A stretch of DNA of 64,000 bases from Chrysopilus asiliformis (lineage: Eukaryota > Arthropoda > Insecta > Diptera > Rhagionidae), in contig OZ035962.1 in assembly GCA_964034945.1 (NCBI GenBank), positions 86,158,650 to 86,222,649 on the forward strand. Reading direction: 5' to 3'. A program made the position numbers and the translations under genes. Under the pieces are notes generated by a model that saw only the letters and a program-made list of their open reading frames with translations, did not search any database and was not told the origin of the DNA. This document shows positions 1 through 11,256 of the stretch, one piece after another. Numbering within the stretch: position 1 is the stretch's first letter; each line of letters begins with the position of its first letter.

Positions 1-403
1 TAAAAAGCAAAATTTAGAGGTTGACATACAATACTTTATTATACTACGTATAAGAAAGTAAAAATTATTTTTTGCGTGGTGAAGAGCTTGAGGCGAATAT
101 TTTTTTTAAGGAAATGTCACTGGTTTTGGTCCAACAGAACTAATTTTTCTCTTGCTTAAGTAACAAAACAAGTTCAACGCGTTTAATTCGACCATATGTG
201 CAAATATATAAAATCTTAACCACTTGAAATAATAAAAGAAACAGTATTGTATTCATGACGGAAACTGACTCAACAACGAGAGCAGATAGAAAATTTCTGA
301 TCAGGTGTTGATCACAACCGATATTTTTATTATGTGTTCTTATAGACATCTGGACTGACGTATTTGGTCATTCGTTCATTCATATTTTGCATTTATTTCA
401 TAT
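1..403. other. AT-rich sequence, no gene seen
   Basis: The first ~60 bases contain an ATACAATACTTTATTATA phrase that recurs at the tails of the GACAGACAG-bearing repeats near 2150 and 40965, so this is probably the end of one such repeat. The rest shows no codon structure, promoter or RNA gene that I can support. Confidence 0.4.
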
Positions 404-894
404 AGCTTGCATACCTGTCGTTGCCGGGTTAAGTTTTTTCAAATTTTCTTTTTTTTTATGGTCTATGTAGGAGCTAAACCAGGCCAATCGGCTCGGTAGT
501 TTCCCCGCGAAAGGGTAACATAGAGGAAGAGCTAAGTTTCGAGATCACTTTACCCCCTCCCCTTACTCCCTCACCTCTCGGGCTACTTTTTAATGGGTCT
601 ATGTTGGGGCTGGACCCCCGACGAACATCTATGCCTTTCAGGCCAATCGGTTCAGTAGTTTCCCCGCGAAAGAATAACATAGCGCAAAAAACTAAGTTTC
701 GAAATCACTTTACCCCTCCCTTTACTCCTCCACCCCTCGCGGTACTTTTCCGTATGCCTTTGTTAGAACCAGAACTACCACAGACATTCATGCCAAACTT
801 CAAGTCAATCGGTTCAGCCGTTTTTGCGTGAAATAGGAACAGACCGACAGACAGACACCAACTCATTTTTATATATTAGTATGATTAGTATGAT
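404..894 (-). mobile_element. short non-autonomous Helitron-like element
   Basis: Read on the minus strand it starts TCATACTAA(TCATACTAATATAT), runs through the phrase TAAAAATGAGTTGG and a short TCTG microsatellite, then carries about two copies of the 163-bp unit that is amplified at 15.3-21.8 kb, and ends with a CCGGCAACGA-type hairpin and GCAAGCTAT. The TC start and the hairpin near the 3' end are Helitron hallmarks. The expected CTAG end reads CTAT here, so this copy is slightly degraded. It has no coding capacity. Confidence 0.7.
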
Positions 895-1733
895 TTAGAC
901 CAGGCCTGGGCACCATGTATGTAGTGATTTACTATTACTCGAAGAAATTTTGTATTTCTTCATATACTATAACACGAAACGAGAAAACGCATCTTTTTCA
1001 TTTTTTACGCTCTTTCGTTTTTGATGGAGACGTTTAGGAACAGTGGACTACACAATTTATCATGATGCGATTACAAAAAAATAATAAGTTCCGTCGTGCA
1101 AAAAAACTTGTGGGGACGTATTTCCGGTTCTGTGCTTCGAAAAAACATGCGCTAAATTGCATTATGTTACCTGATAGGACAGCTGTTGTAATGGCGTTCT
1201 AGATTGAATTTTTTATTCGACATGTAACTGCAAACTAGACATTGACGGTTATTATTATTTGTGGTTATTAAATATTTGTTTTCCCAATCACACGACATAG
1301 TATTTGAATTTGAATATGAGCGCTTCATAATGGAAAATGAAAACTAAAAAAATCGAATTTCTGAAAAAATTTCGTACGTCAGTGTACTTTGGGAATCAAT
1401 CAGGGTTTTGGGGAGCAAATGTATACATCCGCACGCATCAACAACAGAAATTATACTGAATGGCTGTCGTAGGCTCGCTACATCGATTGTTAGTGAATCG
1501 TTTGATTTCGGCTGCCGAAGTGGCCGTCGTCTACCAACACGTATCATTGCGTTGGAGAGTCGAGTAAAAATGTTCATACATTGATTGTATTCTCGTAAAA
1601 TTTGAATAAAAATGTTATCGTTGTGAGGAGCCAGACGAGCCAAGGAGTGCCCAGGCTTGATTTAGACATTCTAGATCAGTGTCTGAACAACAAAGTTGAC
1701 CAGAAAATGTTATAGTCCTTAACTTTCGTTATA
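895..1733. other. unassigned non-coding sequence
   Basis: AT-rich DNA. A 99-aa open frame on the minus strand (1344-1643) has no recognised motif and no splice or promoter context. Nothing supportable. Confidence 0.4.
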
Positions 1734-1866
1734 CAGAACTCTCGCGATTATATGAACATGACATTTTAAACTGTTCATATAACAGAGTATTTAATCTCAA
1801 ATATTTTCTATGCATTTAATACAGCCGTTCATATAATAGAATGTTCATATAACCGCGAGTCTACTG
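1734..1866. mobile_element. pogo/Tc1-like MITE, 133 bp
   Basis: Imperfect terminal inverted repeats start CAG and share CTCGCG(A/G)TTATATGAACAT at both ends. The element is flanked on both sides by TA, the target duplication of the Tc1/mariner/pogo superfamily. The GTTCATATAA phrase is repeated again inside each end. No transposase remains. Assignment to pogo rather than another TA-inserting family is inference from the CAG...CTG ends and subterminal repeats. Confidence 0.7.
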
Positions 1867-3674
1867 TATTTATTTTTTCCCAAAAGCGCGTAGGTTTCGA
1901 GAAACTTTTAAAAAACTGTATTTAAAAAAATGTATGTGAGATACTCGTTATGGCTACCGTTACTTTTCCAAAATTTGGTAGAAAACTACAATTTTTGTAA
2001 AACTTATTTACAAAAAATTTCAATTCGCTAGGTCAACGTGTTCTCGAGTTATTTAAGATACGTAAAATGGGCATACAGATAGACAGATACGCGGGCATTC
2101 TCATTATTTTGCCTGGAATGAATTTCGTACTGATCAGAAGGTCTGCATGATGAATACAATACTTGCCCTCTATAGAAGCGGAAATTAAAAAGTTATATAG
2201 AAACACTGCATTACTCTAAATTCGTAAAATTATCATTGAATCTTCAGTATTTTCTACATAAACCAATTAAATATACCCTTTACAGGTTGATTTGATAAAA
2301 AAAATTCCTGATACCACGAAGAATTACTTTCAGAAAAAAAAATCGCATTGTTGACTAATTGATTTAATAATGTGCTAATTGGTCAATGATATGCTCAATT
2401 AAACAATCTTCGATTAATCAAACATAAATAAGAAACACATAAAACCATACAACAAATCGCTTTTTTATTATTTTGATTTTAATTTCCCCCTCAAACCGAT
2501 GACTTTTTGCATCGGGATTTTACGCAAAGCGATAAAAAAGGTTTACTTTTAGAAAAAAAAACCAACCACAATTTGTGCCGCATAAATGAAAAAAATATTA
2601 ATTCAATCTTTTCAACTTAGAATCTAAACATTTTACATAAATTGCTGTAGACATTCACCCATTTATGATACACAAGCAAAAATTACTTCATCACAATTCC
2701 AATAAAGATCGTTTGTTCTTTTGTTTCGCTTTAGGAAGCGTCAAGGTCAAGATCGCTAGCGACTTCTCAAAATATTTTTTAAAAGCAAAAAAAAACGTTA
2801 GATTGAGTAACTCTCGATTAAATTATGATAACTTTGTCTATAAAATGTCATTTACATTGATCCGACACGACTTTTATTAGAGCAAATTAATACATTTTCG
2901 CCCAAAATTTCATCGTATTTCAATAGTAAACAATCGTGGCGTCTTATTTTACCATTTTTATCTGAAACACTTTAATTTGTAGCAAGCGGGATAGAGAGAA
3001 ATAAATCAAAAACGCGATCGATAAAAAAACCAGTTGGCCCACAATAAATTTGAATCAAAAAAAATATGTGACCACCAAGAACGAGATTTCGTCTGGCTGT
3101 CCATTTAAAAAATGTTCTTACGAAATTTCGTCTCTTAATTCCGCATAATTTTACTATTGATAGTAGACCGATGCGGTCTGAAAATTTGAATTTGAAATTA
3201 AACTTATGGTGTGGGCGGCAAAGAACGAATTTTTCCAATGCTTACAAAAGTTTGGTTGGTGAGGAACTAACTAGAAATAGAAGAAATAGGAAATGTCCTT
3301 AAAAGGGAATTTACACTAAAAATTGACCAAAAATTGTTTTACTCGTCATTTTACTTAAATTTTGAAAACTTTTTTAAAATAAGAGATTCATGCGGGTAAA
3401 AATTCGTAAAAATAAGGTTTTTTTCTTTGTCTACTGAAACTTGCGATTTTCAATTGGAATTTCTCGGCGTACAGGTCTAAAAAATACCAATATGTGATAT
3501 TATTGTTGTGAATTTTTGTGAATTTTTCAGATCCGAAAAATTTCTCCAATAGGTTGCTCTAAACCTCAACTAGGAACAAACATGGAAGCTGGCTCGCGGT
3601 CATCAGAGATTGCTTTACCAACATCTACGCAGGCTTACAGGATTTTGTGGGGTAAGACTCGAATTGAGTACTTA
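1867..3674. other. non-coding; contains a GACAGA-type repeat at about 1930-2200
   Basis: Bases 1930-2200 match the interspersed family seen at 43.0-44.2 and 51.4-52.0 kb (phrases AACTTATTTACAAAAAATTTCA, GTTATTTAAGATACGTAAA, then ATAGACAGATA and a GAATACAATACTT tail). From 2200 to 3674 the sequence is very AT-rich. Open frames at 2665-2880 and 2972-3238 have no homology that I recognise. Confidence 0.5.
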
Positions 3675-4058
3675 TGCTACATTTACACGAATGACAAATT
3701 TGTCATTTTTTTCTTGTCATTATGTTAATTCCCGTGTAAATGGCATAATTTTTGTAATTTTTTCTGTCAGAAAATGTCAATCTCTCATAAAAGAATGAAC
3801 TTGTCCATTCTTTTATGCCAGATTGTCATTCGTGCAAACGCAATATTAGTTATGACAAAAGTTGAATACTAAAGTTGTCATAACTAATATTGCGTTTGCA
3901 CGAATGACAATCTGGCATAAAAGAATGGACAAGTTCATTCTTTTATGAGAGATTGACATTTTCTGACAGAAAAAATTACAAAAATTATGCCATTTACACG
4001 GGAATTAACATAATGACAAGAAAAAAATGACAAATTTGTCATTCGTGTAAATGTAGCA
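3675..4058. mobile_element. perfect long palindrome (fold-back MITE) with TTA target duplication
   Basis: Arms of 184 bp (3675-3858 and 3875-4058) are exact reverse complements as far as I can read, separated by a 16-base loop. It is flanked by TTA on both sides (3672-3674 and 4059-4061), the TWA-type duplication made by PIF/Harbinger transposases. Each arm is itself bounded by inverted copies of a TTTACACGAATGACAA-type sequence and holds an inner palindrome AAAGAATG...CATTCTTT, so it is a hairpin made of hairpins. The same open frame appears in both directions (3610-3798 and 3935-4189); this is a consequence of the symmetry, not a gene. Confidence 0.8.
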
Positions 4059-4789
4059 TTATAGTCCGATTGCCCTCGATATCCACAACAGATTAAACAA
4101 ACAAGAGAAATTTTAAAGAAGAAGAAAAATGTCCTTATCTTCTCAATATTTGAAATTTCCAACAAAAGCCAAAATCCGTTAAGCTGCATTCACAGCACAT
4201 CCCATTAGAAAAACCCAATCAAACATTTCAGCTAATTAATTATTTCTGTTACTAATTTGATTTACGTTCACCTCTGCCATCACAGTGACAACTTTCGATG
4301 ACAATTTGTCAGATTTTGGTGGTCTGTCCGAGGCATGATAAATTAATACGATTTAAAATTCTCACGGATTATTTTGTCAAAACACTTGTTTTTTTTCATT
4401 CGAAATGGACCGATTAATATGAAGGGAAATTAATTAATTGAAAACGAGTTACTATTCATGAATCTTTTGGCCCATGGCTTTTGTTTTTTGAAAGAGAGAG
4501 TGAAGAGAAAACCAGAATTATTGATGCATCTCGATTGGACCAAAAAAAGGTTCACTTTTTATGATTTTTTGGTTAAAATTGAAAATAAGAAGAAAACGAT
4601 ATGACAATGACGACGAAAATCATCTGCATTCGATTATATTCTCCAATGATTCGTTATTTAATCGTGTGAAGATATTTTATCAAATTTATTCAAAGTTTGT
4701 GGTAAAAATGGTTAAAGGTTGTTAATTACTTTCCTCTGGTATAGAAGGAAAGTATTGTATTCATCCTCTGCTATAGAAGAAGTTAATTG
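4059..4789. other. unassigned AT-rich sequence
   Basis: No coding frame, RNA gene or repeat boundary is supported. The phrase GAAAGTATTGTATTCATCCTCT near 4748 resembles the tail of the GACAGACAG repeat family. Confidence 0.35.
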
Positions 4790-5110
4790 AAAGTATTGGA
4801 AAATTACCGTTAGCTATAATGGGTAACTCCCATACATTTTTTTTTCACAATGCGCTTTTGGAAAAAATTAAATAATGCACAATTTAAAGGATATAAAATG
4901 TTCTACATTTTTTTCTTTAATAGTTTTCTACTTATCAACTAACGGTTCTCAAGATATTTGAAACAAATTATGTTTTTTTGAAAATTTCTCGGAAATTATG
5001 CGCTTTTGAGGTAAAATGCATATAACTAAATTCAAAGAAAATAAAATTTCTTACATTTTTACCTTTAACGATTTTTTTGTATCTTTAATGTACAGGCAAC
5101 ATAGATTTAT
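4790..5110 (+). repeat. interspersed repeat, family C
   Basis: Contains the family phrases TTAGCTATAA, TTTCTCGGAAATTATGCGCTT and TAACGGTTCTCAAGATATTTGA, also present at 43.0-43.5 and 51.4-52.0 kb. Non-coding; truncated. Confidence 0.6.
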
Positions 5111-5219
5111 CACGTTTTTAGGCGGGTGAAGTTTCCTGATTTTGCGTCGCATATCAAAACATCGTATATCTTTTATTATTTTTCAGATCATTTTTTCCAA
5201 AAAAAAAGTTCAAAGTTGA

Positions 5220-5655
5220 AATTTTCAAGTATTCTATTGGTGTGGGTGAGGGGGACGGAGTGGTCTAACTGAATTTCGATGTATCGATGAGTTATGTAGA
5301 ATCCTATTCTGAACACATTTTACCTTTTTAAATTTTTCAATATGACTCATCGTTTTGAAGAAAATGGCAAAAAACTGTTTTGTTTGTATGAAGGAGGAGA
5401 GAAGGAATCGTCCGATTTTACCCGTTCAAGAATTTAGCCTTGCTATTTACTAGAAACGCAAAATTTTAAGGCTCTAGCTCAATCCCTTCGAAAGTTAAGG
5501 TGTTAGACGGACAGATGGACAGACGGACGTAAATGCGGAAATCAATATCATTTGGCACCCAAACACCCTAATGTAGTTAATTTTTAAGTCCGATAATTGG
5601 TTCGGTTAGAAATGGTGCTCTAAATCCAGTATACTTGTAATATGATTCTCATATA
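5220..5655 (+). repeat. mini-me-like element, subfamily M2 (5' truncated)
   Basis: Shares with the copies at 22.8, 38.3, 45.9, 48.0 and 55.0 kb the order: pyrimidine or purine-rich GGGAGGGGG-type block, GGTC(C/T)GATTGGATTTTGATGTATGG, CACCGTTTTCGAGAAAAT, TTTCAAGTCTCTAGCTCAATCC, a GACGGACAGACGG microsatellite, and a GTTCGATGCGTTACAAACGGTA-like 3' part. The two-part layout with a (GTCY)n tract is what is described for dipteran mini-me elements. Non-coding. Confidence 0.65.
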
Positions 5656-5659
5656 GAGT

Positions 5660-6220
5660 AAAACATAACAAAAGCTATAATTGCCAATCTGGCAATCATT
5701 GGAGACCCGTATGGTGATATTCGTATCAAAATTCGAACAGTTGTACCAAAATTCCACTTTGAAGTCAAACTTTCGAATAAGAATTTTTAAAATTTATTCC
5801 AATCGGATTTTGATGTATGGGAGTTTTATGTAGAATCATATCCTAAATAACTTTTGTTCTTGAACTTTTTTGATAAGATGCACCGTTTTTGAGATATTCA
5901 CAAAAACCGTTTTCGTTCGTATGGGGGGTACCCCCCCTAATGGTCCATTTTTGCCCATTAACGAACTTAGCCTCACATTTTACGAAAAACGAATCTGTGC
6001 AAAATTTCAAGTCTCTAGCTCAATCCGTGCGCCCGCAATCCGCGCCACAGACAGACAGACAGACGGACAGACGGACAGACGGACGGACATGCAGAAATTA
6101 ATTATTTTTATCATTCTAAACACACTGGTGTAATTCATTTTTGTGTGTGATGACGGGATCTTGGCGTTACAAACGGTAAGGCAAAGTTAATATACCCTTT
6201 GGTTTCACCATACGGGTATA
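5660..6220 (+). mobile_element. mini-me-like element, subfamily M1 (near full length)
   Basis: Starts AAAACATAACAAAAGCTATAATTGCCA, the same opening as M2, and ends TATACCC (6191-6197) ... GGGTATA (6214-6220), a 7-bp stem-loop. It carries a GACAGACGGACGGAC microsatellite near 6050. Near-identical copies lie at 43533-44031 (minus) and 63268-63859 (plus). The open frames through it (5870-6133 and 5889-6101) recur in every copy and reflect repeat conservation, not a protein gene. Confidence 0.7.
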
Positions 6221-8807
6221 AAAAATTGAGCGTCGTATAATGAGATGTCTTAAATCCTGTAATTTAAAACATGTAACCGTTTTTCAGATAAATTTTAGAA
6301 TGATATGAAGATTTCTATGGCTCAACAGACTCTGGTGAGCTGTTCGTGTATCTCAAATGAGTGAAAGTGACCCGGCTCGGAAAGTTTTCTAAACAATAAG
6401 GGGAGGAAGGAGACCCAACTTCAGAAGACAAGACGGCGTTGACCAGAACATGGAGAATTGGAATGGAAAACTGAAGGATATCGGCACGTGACCGAGAACT
6501 CTAACGAGAGTTATTGCTCTAGTATAATAGTCGTATCAAATCGGCGATTGCGATTGTCATTGAGCGTTTTGACCAATGAAATGCTGTCAACGATTGCGAT
6601 TACGATTTTTAAAACAAATGGCGGTTATTTCGAATAATGTCTTGTATGATTTGGAGATATTTGTAGCTATTGAGTGGAAAAATATCAATGCGTTCTCATT
6701 AGACATCAATTTTCACTTCTTTCGGTATTTATGACTAGACTAGGTGATACACATGCAACAACAACAATGTCTTTTTATTCAATTTTAATTAAACAGCGAA
6801 ATGGTAATTTATTTGTTAACGAAATCCGTTTTGCTGTTATATAAAAAAATCACAATTAACATTATTTTTGTTTTGAAATTATCAGTGATTATTTTCCTAA
6901 TAATAGATAAATCGAAATTACACGCAATGCCAAATTGTGGTTTTTTACATCGCGAAAACCGTTATTATGTAATTTCGACATGCAATTGTAAACCAAAACA
7001 ACATTAGTGGCAATTTATTTTGATTTCGTGTGAAGTCTAGCGTAAAATTTTCAAAATTGACAAATAATTTAAATTTAATTGCAAAAAAATCGTTTTTAAA
7101 TTTTTCTATGTACGTCCAATCAATTCTGTGTCAATTCTCCATTCCAATAATACAAAAATCGCACTTTCAATTTTTCGATTTCGCGGCAAAATTTATTTAC
7201 ACGATCAATTTAACCACTTGTCACCTAATTATTATAGTTCAATCAATTGCAAAGAGTTTTTTTTTTTTTGCTAATACCTTTCTATATATTACCCGTTCAC
7301 TCCAATCTGGGCGCAAATTACTCGCACTAAAACCTATCGAAATAAATTTGAAACTTCACACGTTTGAAAAAAAAAATCCGTTTCGAACTTGAGTAAATTC
7401 ACCACACTGGAATTATCGATCGCGTAATTCAACTCAACTCACTCGCGGACACTTCTTAACTGCCACCATTCATAATTTCATCTGTCACAACATTTCAGAA
7501 GTTTTTACTTTATATACCGGTACTCGTGAGTATTTCAAGTTCACAAAAAGCTCAATCGCCAGATATATATGCGAAAACATATGCTGAGAAAAAAAAATAT
7601 ACCAAGCTAAAATATGCAAACATGAAAAAAAGCAGAGTTTTTGCTTTGAAAGGTTTGATAGAAACAACTTTTGATGTTCATATAATGTTTGTGGATAAAA
7701 ATCTTATGACATGTAAGAAATCTCGAAAAGGGCTAAAAAGCAAAATAACCGAAAAACGCAAATATTTTTTTCAAAAAAGTGAAGTCGTAAATTTTTAATG
7801 TTATTTGAATATTTTAAAAAGTCATGCTCTTAAAGTATACGGTTCTACTGTTATAAGGTTTTTAGTACGCTGAAACGTTTTCTAGAAATTCAAATACTAT
7901 TTTTTGATTTGTATGGGTAAAAAACTTAAAAAAAAATCAAAATAACGAATTGAAAAACTTTTATAAATGCAATACTTTCGTATGTCCCGTGACAGAAAAG
8001 ATAAAACGATACAAACGTGAACATGGAAAACAAAATTGTCGGCCGCATGGATGTTGTCGGTGTAACAGAATCGCGGGATGGGAAAAAATACGCTGAGTAA
8101 ACTTTGTTGTTACTTTTCAATGTCGCTTGCATGTTGAAACGAATTACTGAAGCTTTTTAGCAAAACATACCGCAAAAATGTAACAGAAAAACTTAATAAT
8201 GACTGTAATAAAAACAAAACTTAAACGAAAATAAAAATAACCCACCTGGGTTTTGGGGGGGTAATTTTTCCTCACCCCAAAATGGCGTGCTTTTTGATAT
8301 GGTTTGTGATGGCCTTTTGTGGTTTGTTGGTAATAGGATGGAAAACATGAAAATAAACAGTAGTATGAAGGAATTGTAAAAGCTTTCCATCCCAAAGGGG
8401 TGGTGGAATATCGGGTGCATAATTCAGACTATTCCACAGCTTTCCACAGTTTGTTGTTATTCGTTTGATAGCGGGAAAATTATGTTATTTTAGCTTGCAT
8501 TATGCTGAGTGGAGGCAAAATTAAGTTAAGTGAGGTTCAGAAAAATATTAAATGTCATCGGGCGGGGTGTGCTTCACGATTCTGAGAGTTCCCAGAGAAA
8601 TAAGCTCAAGTTCAAATACAAAGTGCACCGCTAATGGCTGGCATGACGCAATTTTAACGGTACATCGTGCACAACTTTGCTCACTGATTCGGAAAATTGT
8701 GTCAACAAGTTTTCAAGTAAATGGAATGCAGTTTCGGGAAAACTTTGAAAAACAAAAGGAAATTATCTCAAATGGAGCGTGAAAAAAACCTTGTCTCGTT
8801 GTCAAGG
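6221..8807. other. unassigned AT-rich sequence
   Basis: Many short open frames (for example 7030-7392 and 7526-7798) consist of Asn/Lys/Phe/Ile-rich translation of A+T-rich DNA with no domain, splice or promoter support. I see no gene, tRNA or clear repeat boundary. Confidence 0.45.
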
Positions 8808-8849
8808 TCAGCAAGTATCTAAAAGAGGTCAGCAAGTATCTAAAAGGGA
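8808..8849. repeat. 21-bp tandem duplication
   Basis: AGGTCAGCAAGTATCTAAAAG occurs twice back to back. A simple local duplication. Confidence 0.8.
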
Positions 8850-8970
8850 ATTTGGTTTTAAAATTATAGCCCGAATTTTCTTTCAAACGTCAAAATATTT
8901 ATTTATATCTAATACAATTCCAATAGATTAGAAAACCTAGATAAATATTTAGTAAGGGTTTTACACACTC

Positions 8971-9063
8971 AAGTTAGGTTTTGGTTCAAGAGTGAATTGG
9001 ATATCTGGTTTTTAGTTTTGGTTCTAAACGTTCAAAATTTGGTTCTTTGGTATTTGGTTCTAG
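8971..9063. repeat. degenerate TTTTGGTT-rich tract
   Basis: Repeated (T)TTGGTTC / GGTTTTGG words, similar in composition to the tract at 63.1 kb. Confidence 0.5.
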
Positions 9064-9130
9064 CTTTCAGATATGGTTGCATTTCTGTTACTGGTCTTAC
9101 AAAGACTTTTCGAGAGGGATGGTGAAATGA

Positions 9131-9148
9131 GGGGGGGGGGGGGGGGGG
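9131..9148. repeat. poly(G) run of 18
   Basis: Uninterrupted run of 18 G. A poly(C) run of comparable length lies near 10012-10022. Such runs are prone to sequencing error. Confidence 0.85.
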
Positions 9149-10107
9149 CGTTCAAAATTTTGAGTGCCCCTACCGCCTTGATCATTTATGGTACACATTA
9201 TTTCTTAAACTTATTCACTTATTTATATTATTCACTTTTGACTTTAGTCATACTATCACGAAAAGCACTCTTAATCCATTTTACAACAAAAATCTAGGTC
9301 TTTAACCTAACGCGACCACTTTAAAATATTTTCCTCAAATATTTGTATTCTTTCGACATTTCTGCCATGGAAAAAAATCATTTGTACCTATTAGACAACT
9401 ATTATTCACAATTGATAATGATAGTATTTAGCCACAAATACCTACCTATAATTAAAATAATTCCCACTTGATAAAAATTATCGTCAAACCACCTGTCTGT
9501 CTACTTGCTGTCGAAAGATATGCAAAAACAATTTTTTTTTTCATTGTTTTATCAATTGTTACTCAAGCTTATCAAAAGCTAGAAAAATTATTTATTTGTA
9601 AAATGTTTTTCCACCACCCCAATTAGCCGATTATACAATCGAAGACAACGATTTATAATTTCCAAACGAATGTTTACACAGCAATTGGTTTTAGAGATAA
9701 TGATAAAGACAGATGTTTTACTGAACATTACAAGGTAATTTATTACAGAACCCGATGTCACTATCATTTTTATGTTAATTTTTATTGTTTACTAATTAAA
9801 TCCGTATGATAAGTATCCGAATTAATTTATGGAAGAGATTTCCTTTGTTGGAAAGAAACGTGCAGGAGATTCATATGAGTAGATAGTCTACAAAATGACT
9901 TAACCGATTGTTTCGAAATTCTTTGAATATTTCTTTGCCAATTTTCTCGGTGGATTTTATATATAATTCAGAGCTGATCATAAAAATACGCCATGCTAGT
10001 TTAAAGCTTCGCCCCCCCCCCCCTCCCCTCCCCTCTCGCCATACTTTTTACACTAAAGCGGACCACATCCCCTACCCACGCTCTAAAAGAATTTAACTTA
10101 CGCCTGT
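9149..10107. other. unassigned AT-rich sequence
   Basis: No gene or RNA seen. It ends in C-rich tracts at 10012-10036. Confidence 0.4.
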
Positions 10108-10715
10108 CCATCCGTGAGCCCAATAATTTTCGAAGGAATTAAATATTATAGACTTGAAATTTTGCAAAGATAAGTGTATCGTAAAAAGTGAGGCTAAGTT
10201 CTTGAATGGTCCCATTCTTTCCTCCTTTTCTACAAATGAAAAAGTTTTTTTGCGATTTTCTCGAAAATGGTGCGCTGTATCGAAAAACTTGTAACCACAT
10301 AATGTGTTTAGAATTTGATCATACTAATATATAAAAATGAGTTGGTGTCTGTCTGTCTGTCTGTTCCTCTTTCACGCAAAAACGGCTGAACCGATTGACT
10401 TGAAATTTGGCACGAGTGTCTGTGGTAGTTCGGGTTCCAAGTAGCGCGAGGGGTAGGGGGAGTAAGGGGAGGGGGTAAAGTGATTTCGAAACTTAGTTTT
10501 TGCGCTATGTTACTCTTTCGCGGGGAAACTACTGAACCGATTGGCCTGAAGTTTAGCTCCAACATAGACCATCAAAAAAAAATCTGAAAAAAACTTAACC
10601 CGGCAACGACGGGTATGCAAGCTAGTTCTACATAATTCTTTGATACATCAAAATTCAATCAGAGAACTCCTTCTCCTCACTCAAATAATTGGAAAAATTT
10701 CTATAAAAATTCGGT
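10108..10715 (-). repeat. mini-me-like M2 element split by a Helitron
   Basis: The left part (10108-10318) and right part (10626-10715) are contiguous in other M2 copies; the phrase TGTGTTTAGAATATGATTTTACATAAC at 23.3 kb spans the junction. The interruption is the Helitron at 10319-10625, inserted between A and T. Confidence 0.7.
10319..10625 (+). mobile_element. complete short non-autonomous Helitron, 307 bp
   Basis: Starts TCATACTAATATATAAAAATG, has TCTGTCTGTCTGTC, the phrase AAAACGGCTGAACCGATTGA, one copy of the core of the 163-bp unit, a CCCGGCAACGACGGG hairpin, and ends GCAAGCTAG. The host bases are A before TC and T after CTAG, with no target duplication. The pre-insertion sequence can be read from other M2 copies. 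All of these fit canonical Helitron insertion (5'-TC, CTRR-3', A^T target). No Rep/helicase is encoded. Confidence 0.85.
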
Positions 10716-10721
10716 ACCCTA

Positions 10722-10980
10722 CACGCAAAGAAAAAAATAGTGAATCTAACTATTTTATAATAGGGAATTGGGGCTATAACTAAAATAGTTAATTTCACTT
10801 ACAAAATAGTTAATTTGAATTACAAAAGCAATAAATTTAACCATAAAATAGTAAACTTTACTATTAATTATTATAAAAATTCCCGATTTTGACTAATTTT
10901 GTAATTGAAATTAACGATTTTAGTAATAGTCACGATTCACCATTATAAAATAGTTAGATTCACTATTTTTTCTCCGGGTG
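10722..10980. mobile_element. TA-flanked MITE, family CACxCxGAGAAAAAA, copy 1
   Basis: Ends are inverted: CACGCAAAGAAAAAAATAG and the complement of CTATTTTTTCTCCGGGTG, followed inside by ATCTAACTATTTTATAAT at both ends. TA flanks both sides. A second copy is at 29137-29336. The interior is AT-rich and non-coding. Confidence 0.75.
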
Positions 10981-11162
10981 TAATATAGAGTAGTTGACGA
11001 TTGCCTTTTGGCAAATGCAGCTTTTCTTATGTTCACAGGTGGATAATATTGGCATATGGCAAAAAATTATTGTACAGAAAATATTTTGGCGAATTGCAAA
11101 AATGTCTTCAAATTTTTTCTGGAAAATCCTTCAAATTTCAACATTCGTTTCGGCGCTACAGA

Positions 11163-11256
11163 CCCTTTCTACGCCACTGCGTACGAGAGTTGACGAGTAG
11201 TAAAGTCGTCCCTTTCTACGCCACTGCGTACGAGAGTTCCCGAGTGGTAAAATCGG
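11163..11256. repeat. tandem duplication, two 47-bp units
   Basis: CCCTTTCTACGCCACTGCGT begins at 11163 and again at 11210; each unit ends in GAGT-GTAAA-TCG with few differences. Confidence 0.85.

Noticed and set aside
3610..4189. Frames in the palindrome sharing the same 40 codons
   Set aside because: Generated by the perfect inverted symmetry.
5870..6133. M1 frames recurring at 43560-43805 and 63478-63792 as conserved proteins
   Set aside because: Whole-element nucleotide similarity explains them; the microsatellite and frame breaks argue against coding.
6380..6520. Possible end of a non-LTR retrotransposon (Trp/Arg-rich frame)
   Set aside because: Too short and frame-broken; no poly(A) tail, target duplication or reverse transcriptase motif nearby.
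9131..10036. Poly(G) and poly(C) runs as regulatory or telomeric sequence
   Set aside because: Plain homopolymers; possibly length errors. No telomere-type repeat unit.
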